From NCBI GenBank assembly GCA_903864555.1, contig CAIPGJ010000231.1, positions 1 through 11,050 of the forward strand: 11,050 nucleotides of DNA, written 5' to 3'. The notes beneath the pieces were generated by a model that was given only the letters and a program-made list of their open reading frames with translations, made no database searches and was not told the origin of the DNA. The position numbers and the translations under genes are program-made. Shown here piece after piece: positions 8,437 to 11,050 of this stretch. Origin of the DNA: an uncultured Pseudomonadota bacterium (GTDB lineage Bacteria > Pseudomonadota > Gammaproteobacteria > Burkholderiales > SG8-39). How positions within the stretch are numbered: the stretch's first letter is position 1; each line of letters opens with the position of its first letter.

Positions 8437-10047
8437 ATGAAACGTCGCGAGTTCCTGCAATACACCGCCGCCACTGCGGGCAGCATGATGCTGCCGCTGG
8501 AGGTCCTGGCGCAGACCGACAGGCGCAAGGAGTTGCTGCTCGTTGCCAATGAAACCGGCCCCAATTCGCTGGACATCCACACCGTCGGGGCGAACCGCCC
8601 GGCCTATGGCGTGTCCTGGATCTGTTATGACCGCCTGATGACCTTCGGCACCAAGAAACTGCCCAACGGCCAGATGATGTACGACTACACGAAGCTGGAG
8701 CCGGAACTGGCCGAGTCCTGGCAGGTGGCCAAGGACGGCATGTCGGTCACCTTCAAGCTGCGCAAGAACGCAAAATTCCACGACGGCACGCCGGTCACGG
8801 CGAAGGACGTGAAGTGGTCCTTTGACCGCATGGTGTCGGTGGGTGGCTTTCCCACCTTCCAGATGGCTGCGGGCTCCATCGAGAAGCCCGAGCAGTTCGT
8901 GGTGGTCGATGACCACACCTTCCGGGTGAATTTCATCCGCAAGGACAAGCTGTCCATGATGGACCTGGCCGTGCCGGTGCCGTGCGTGTTCAACGCCGAG
9001 CTGGTCAAGAAGCATGTCACGGAAAAGGACCCCTGGGGCCTGGACTGGACCAAGAACAACACCGCGGGCGGCGGTGCCTACAAGCTCGAGTCCTGGAAGC
9101 CCGGCCAGGAAATCATCTACGCGCGTAACGACGACTGGAAGTCCGGTGCGCTGCCCAAGATCCGCCGCATCGTGCAGCGTGAAGTGCCTTCCGCCGGCAA
9201 CCGCCGCGCGCTGCTGGCCAAGGGCGACATCGACATGACCTACGAAATGCCGCCCAAGGACTTCCTGGAAATGTCCCAGGAAAAGGGCAATGTGCGCGTG
9301 GTCAGCACGCCGATCGAAAATGCCCTGTGGTACCTGGGCCTGAATGCCACCAAGGCGCCCTTCAACAATCCCAAGGTGCGCCAGGCCGTGGCCTATGCCG
9401 TGCCCTACGACAAGATCATGGAAACGGCCATGTACCAGCGCTCCACGAAGATGTGGGGCGACAAGGACAACAAGGCCAATGGCACCGCCTGGCCGCAGCC
9501 GCATGGCTATGCCACCAACATCGAGAAGGCCAAGGCGCTGTTGAAGGAGGCCGGTATCACCGAGCCCATCGAAACCACGCTGTCCTTCGATCTCGGTCAG
9601 GGCACCGTGTCGGAACCTGCCTGCATACTGATTGCCGAGTCGCTCGGGCAGATCGGCATCAAGTGCACCATCAACAAGGTGCCGGGTGCCAACTGGCGCG
9701 CCGCCCTGCTGAAGAAGGACATGCCGATGATCTTCAACCGCTTCGGCGGCTGGCTGAATTACCCGGAGTACTTCTTCTTCTGGGCCTACCACTCGCAGGA
9801 TGCGGTGTTCAACACCATGTCCTACAAGAATCCGGCCATGGACAAGCTGATCGATGCCTCGCGCTTCGAGCCGGACCGCAAGAAGTACCAGGAGCAGGTG
9901 GCGGGCTTCGTCAACGCGGCCTTCGAGGAAGTGCCGCGCATCCCGGTCTCGCAGCCCAACATGGATGTGGCCATGCAAAAGAACATCCAGGGCTACAAGT
10001 ACTGGTTCCACCTGCAGCCCGACTACCGCAACCTGTCCAAGGCCTGA
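8437..10047 (+). CDS. Family 5 (peptide/nickel type) ABC solute-binding protein with Tat signal
   Basis: A periplasmic binding protein of the DppA/OppA class (SBP family 5), 536 residues including signal. It captures a peptide-like or other small solute and delivers it to a DppBC-type permease. The N-terminus MKRREFLQYTAATAGSMMLP has the twin-arginine pattern (RREFL) with a modest hydrophobic core; cleavage is likely after Ala25 (EVLA/QT), and no lipobox cysteine is present. The family signature covers LEPELAESWQVAKDG to TAKDVKWSFDR (about 87-131, including KFHDGTPVTAKDV). The later block ALWYLGLNATKAPFNNPKVRQAVAYA is also typical. The ATG at 8437 is supported by GGGAGG at 8424-8429 and by the signal peptide; the open frame runs further upstream through non-coding-looking sequence. 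The permease follows 64 bp downstream on the same strand. The ligand cannot be named from sequence. Confidence 0.93.
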   Translation: MKRREFLQYTAATAGSMMLPLEVLAQTDRRKELLLVANETGPNSLDIHTVGANRPAYGVSWICYDRLMTFGTKKLPNGQMMYDYTKLEPELAESWQVAKDGMSVTFKLRKNAKFHDGTPVTAKDVKWSFDRMVSVGGFPTFQMAAGSIEKPEQFVVVDDHTFRVNFIRKDKLSMMDLAVPVPCVFNAELVKKHVTEKDPWGLDWTKNNTAGGGAYKLESWKPGQEIIYARNDDWKSGALPKIRRIVQREVPSAGNRRALLAKGDIDMTYEMPPKDFLEMSQEKGNVRVVSTPIENALWYLGLNATKAPFNNPKVRQAVAYAVPYDKIMETAMYQRSTKMWGDKDNKANGTAWPQPHGYATNIEKAKALLKEAGITEPIETTLSFDLGQGTVSEPACILIAESLGQIGIKCTINKVPGANWRAALLKKDMPMIFNRFGGWLNYPEYFFFWAYHSQDAVFNTMSYKNPAMDKLIDASRFEPDRKKYQEQVAGFVNAAFEEVPRIPVSQPNMDVAMQKNIQGYKYWFHLQPDYRNLSKA

Positions 10048-10058
10048 GCGGGGACGCG

Positions 10059-10118
10059 ATGAAGACCGGCGCCGGATCGGGTGGTGGCATCGGCACGGGG
10101 GAGGGCTGCCCGTGCTGA
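10059..10118 (+). other. Possible 19-residue Gly-rich micro-ORF overlapping the permease start
   Basis: ATG at 10059 opens a 19-codon frame (MKTGAGSGGGIGTGEGCPC) whose TGA (10116-10118) overlaps the permease GTG start by seven bases. A GGGGA lies four bases before the ATG, close but not ideal. It could be a coupling leader or chance; the composition is simply what a G-rich spacer would encode. No homologue is recognised. Confidence 0.2.
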
Positions 10119-11050
10119 AACTGGTGCTCGGGCGGCTGGCGGGCGCCATTCCCAACATCATCGGGGTGGTCATCGTGACTTTCCTGCTGACGCGGGCGCT
10201 GCCGGGCGATCCGGCCGCCTTCTTTGCCGGGCCGGCAGCCACGCCGCAGGCCATCGAAGAGGTGCGCAGGTCCCTCGGGCTGGATCGCAGCCTGCCGGTG
10301 CAGTTCGGGGTGTACCTCAAGGATCTGGCCCGCGGCGACATGGGCAATTCCCTGACCACCGGGCAGCCGGTGGTGCGCGAACTGGTCTCGCGCCTGCCCG
10401 CTTCGCTGGAACTGACCCTGGCCGGACTGCTGCTGGCCGTGGTGGTGGCGGTGCCGCTGGGTGTGCTGGCCGCCACCCGACCGGGCTCCTGGATAGACCA
10501 CGGCTGCCGGCTGGTGGCCACCGCCGGTGTGTCGCTGCCCACCTTCTTCACCGGTCTGCTGCTGGCCTACATTTTCTACTTCAAGCTGGGATGGGCGCCC
10601 TCGCCGCTGGGGCGGCTGGACCCGACCTTCTCGGCACCACCCACCATCACCGGCTTCCTGCTCATCGACAGCCTGCTGGCGCGTGACCTGGAACTGTTTG
10701 CCGCCAGCTTCAAGCAACTGGTGCTGCCTGCCATCACCATGGGCGTGTTCGTCATGGCGCCACTGGCGCGCATGACGCGCGCCTCGATGCTGGGCGTGCT
10801 CTCCTCGGATTTCATCCGCACGGCGCGCGCCGCCGGCCTGTCGCGGCCGATGGTGCTTTACGGCTACGCCTTTCGCAATGCGCTGCTGCCTGTGGTGACG
10901 ACGCTGGGCATGGTGTTCTCCTTCCTGCTCGGATCGAACGTGCTGGTGGAGAAGGTGTTTGCCTGGCCCGGAATAGGCTCCTACGCCATCGAGGCGCTGG
11001 TGGCCTCGGACTATGCCCCGGTACAGGGCTTCGTGCTGGCGATGGCGCTG
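10112..11050 (+). CDS. DppB-type ABC transporter permease (3' end outside window)
   Basis: Inner-membrane permease subunit of a peptide/nickel-type importer, expected to pair with a DppC-like partner and ATPases beyond the right edge. The frame is open for 313 codons to the last base, so at most a short C-terminus is missing (families run about 305-340). Membrane segments are seen at about residues 12-30, 100-120, 135-157, 203-224 and 262-280, with another starting near 303. The first helix leads into TRALPGDPAAFF, the N-terminal family motif. The cytoplasmic EAA-type loop that docks the ATPase is clear: FIRTARAAGLSRPMVLYGYA then FRNALLPVVT (234-263). KVFAWPGIGSYAIEAL (281-296) is also characteristic. 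The start chosen is the GTG at 10112, with GGGGAGGG about seven bases before it. It probably shares a transcript with the binding-protein gene. Confidence 0.93.
   Translation, partial: MLKLVLGRLAGAIPNIIGVVIVTFLLTRALPGDPAAFFAGPAATPQAIEEVRRSLGLDRSLPVQFGVYLKDLARGDMGNSLTTGQPVVRELVSRLPASLELTLAGLLLAVVVAVPLGVLAATRPGSWIDHGCRLVATAGVSLPTFFTGLLLAYIFYFKLGWAPSPLGRLDPTFSAPPTITGFLLIDSLLARDLELFAASFKQLVLPAITMGVFVMAPLARMTRASMLGVLSSDFIRTARAAGLSRPMVLYGYAFRNALLPVVTTLGMVFSFLLGSNVLVEKVFAWPGIGSYAIEALVASDYAPVQGFVLAMAL

Noticed and set aside
8206..10551. 781-codon minus-strand open frame
   Set aside because: Antisense to the binding protein and permease genes; no domain recognised. Length alone is not evidence at this GC content.

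Overview
The window is GC-rich (about two thirds G+C by eye) and densely coding. It looks chromosomal and proteobacterial. MreB is close to full family identity with betaproteobacterial MreB as I remember it, and divergent mreBC / gatCAB gene order is familiar from Betaproteobacteria and some Gammaproteobacteria. I therefore favour a betaproteobacterium (Burkholderiales or Rhodocyclales type); the genus cannot be read from the sequence.

The left third holds housekeeping genes. On the minus strand lie mreB (995-2038) and the 5' 286 codons of mreC (running off the left edge), the start of a cell-shape operon. Divergently, across an 83-bp spacer with a palindromic TATAAT-type element, run gatC, gatA and gatB (2122-5436), the three subunits of the tRNA-dependent amidotransferase. 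The 91-bp gatC-gatA spacer is not coding but can fold into a nested stem structure.

The right half is an accessory metabolic and transport locus. It has a CocE/NonD (S15-type) serine hydrolase with a complete Ser-Asp-His triad (5545-7413, +). Convergent to it is a FadR-type GntR regulator with an FCD ligand domain (7454-8188, -). Divergent from the regulator are a family 5 solute-binding protein with a Tat-type signal peptide (8437-10047, +) and a DppB-type permease (10112 onward, cut by the right edge). This arrangement suggests a regulated uptake system for a peptide-like or acylated small molecule, with the cytoplasmic hydrolase cleaving an ester or amide bond. That link is inference from gene order only.

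The intergenic sequences carry most of the unexplained structure: two 11-bp palindromes and a third dyad between mreB and gatC, a nested stem structure before gatA, a near-symmetric 22-bp dyad before the hydrolase, and a tandem repeat array before the binding-protein gene. I saw no RNA gene, insertion sequence, CRISPR array, phage gene or obvious new multi-gene system. The many long overlapping frames opposite real genes are GC-rich shadows.
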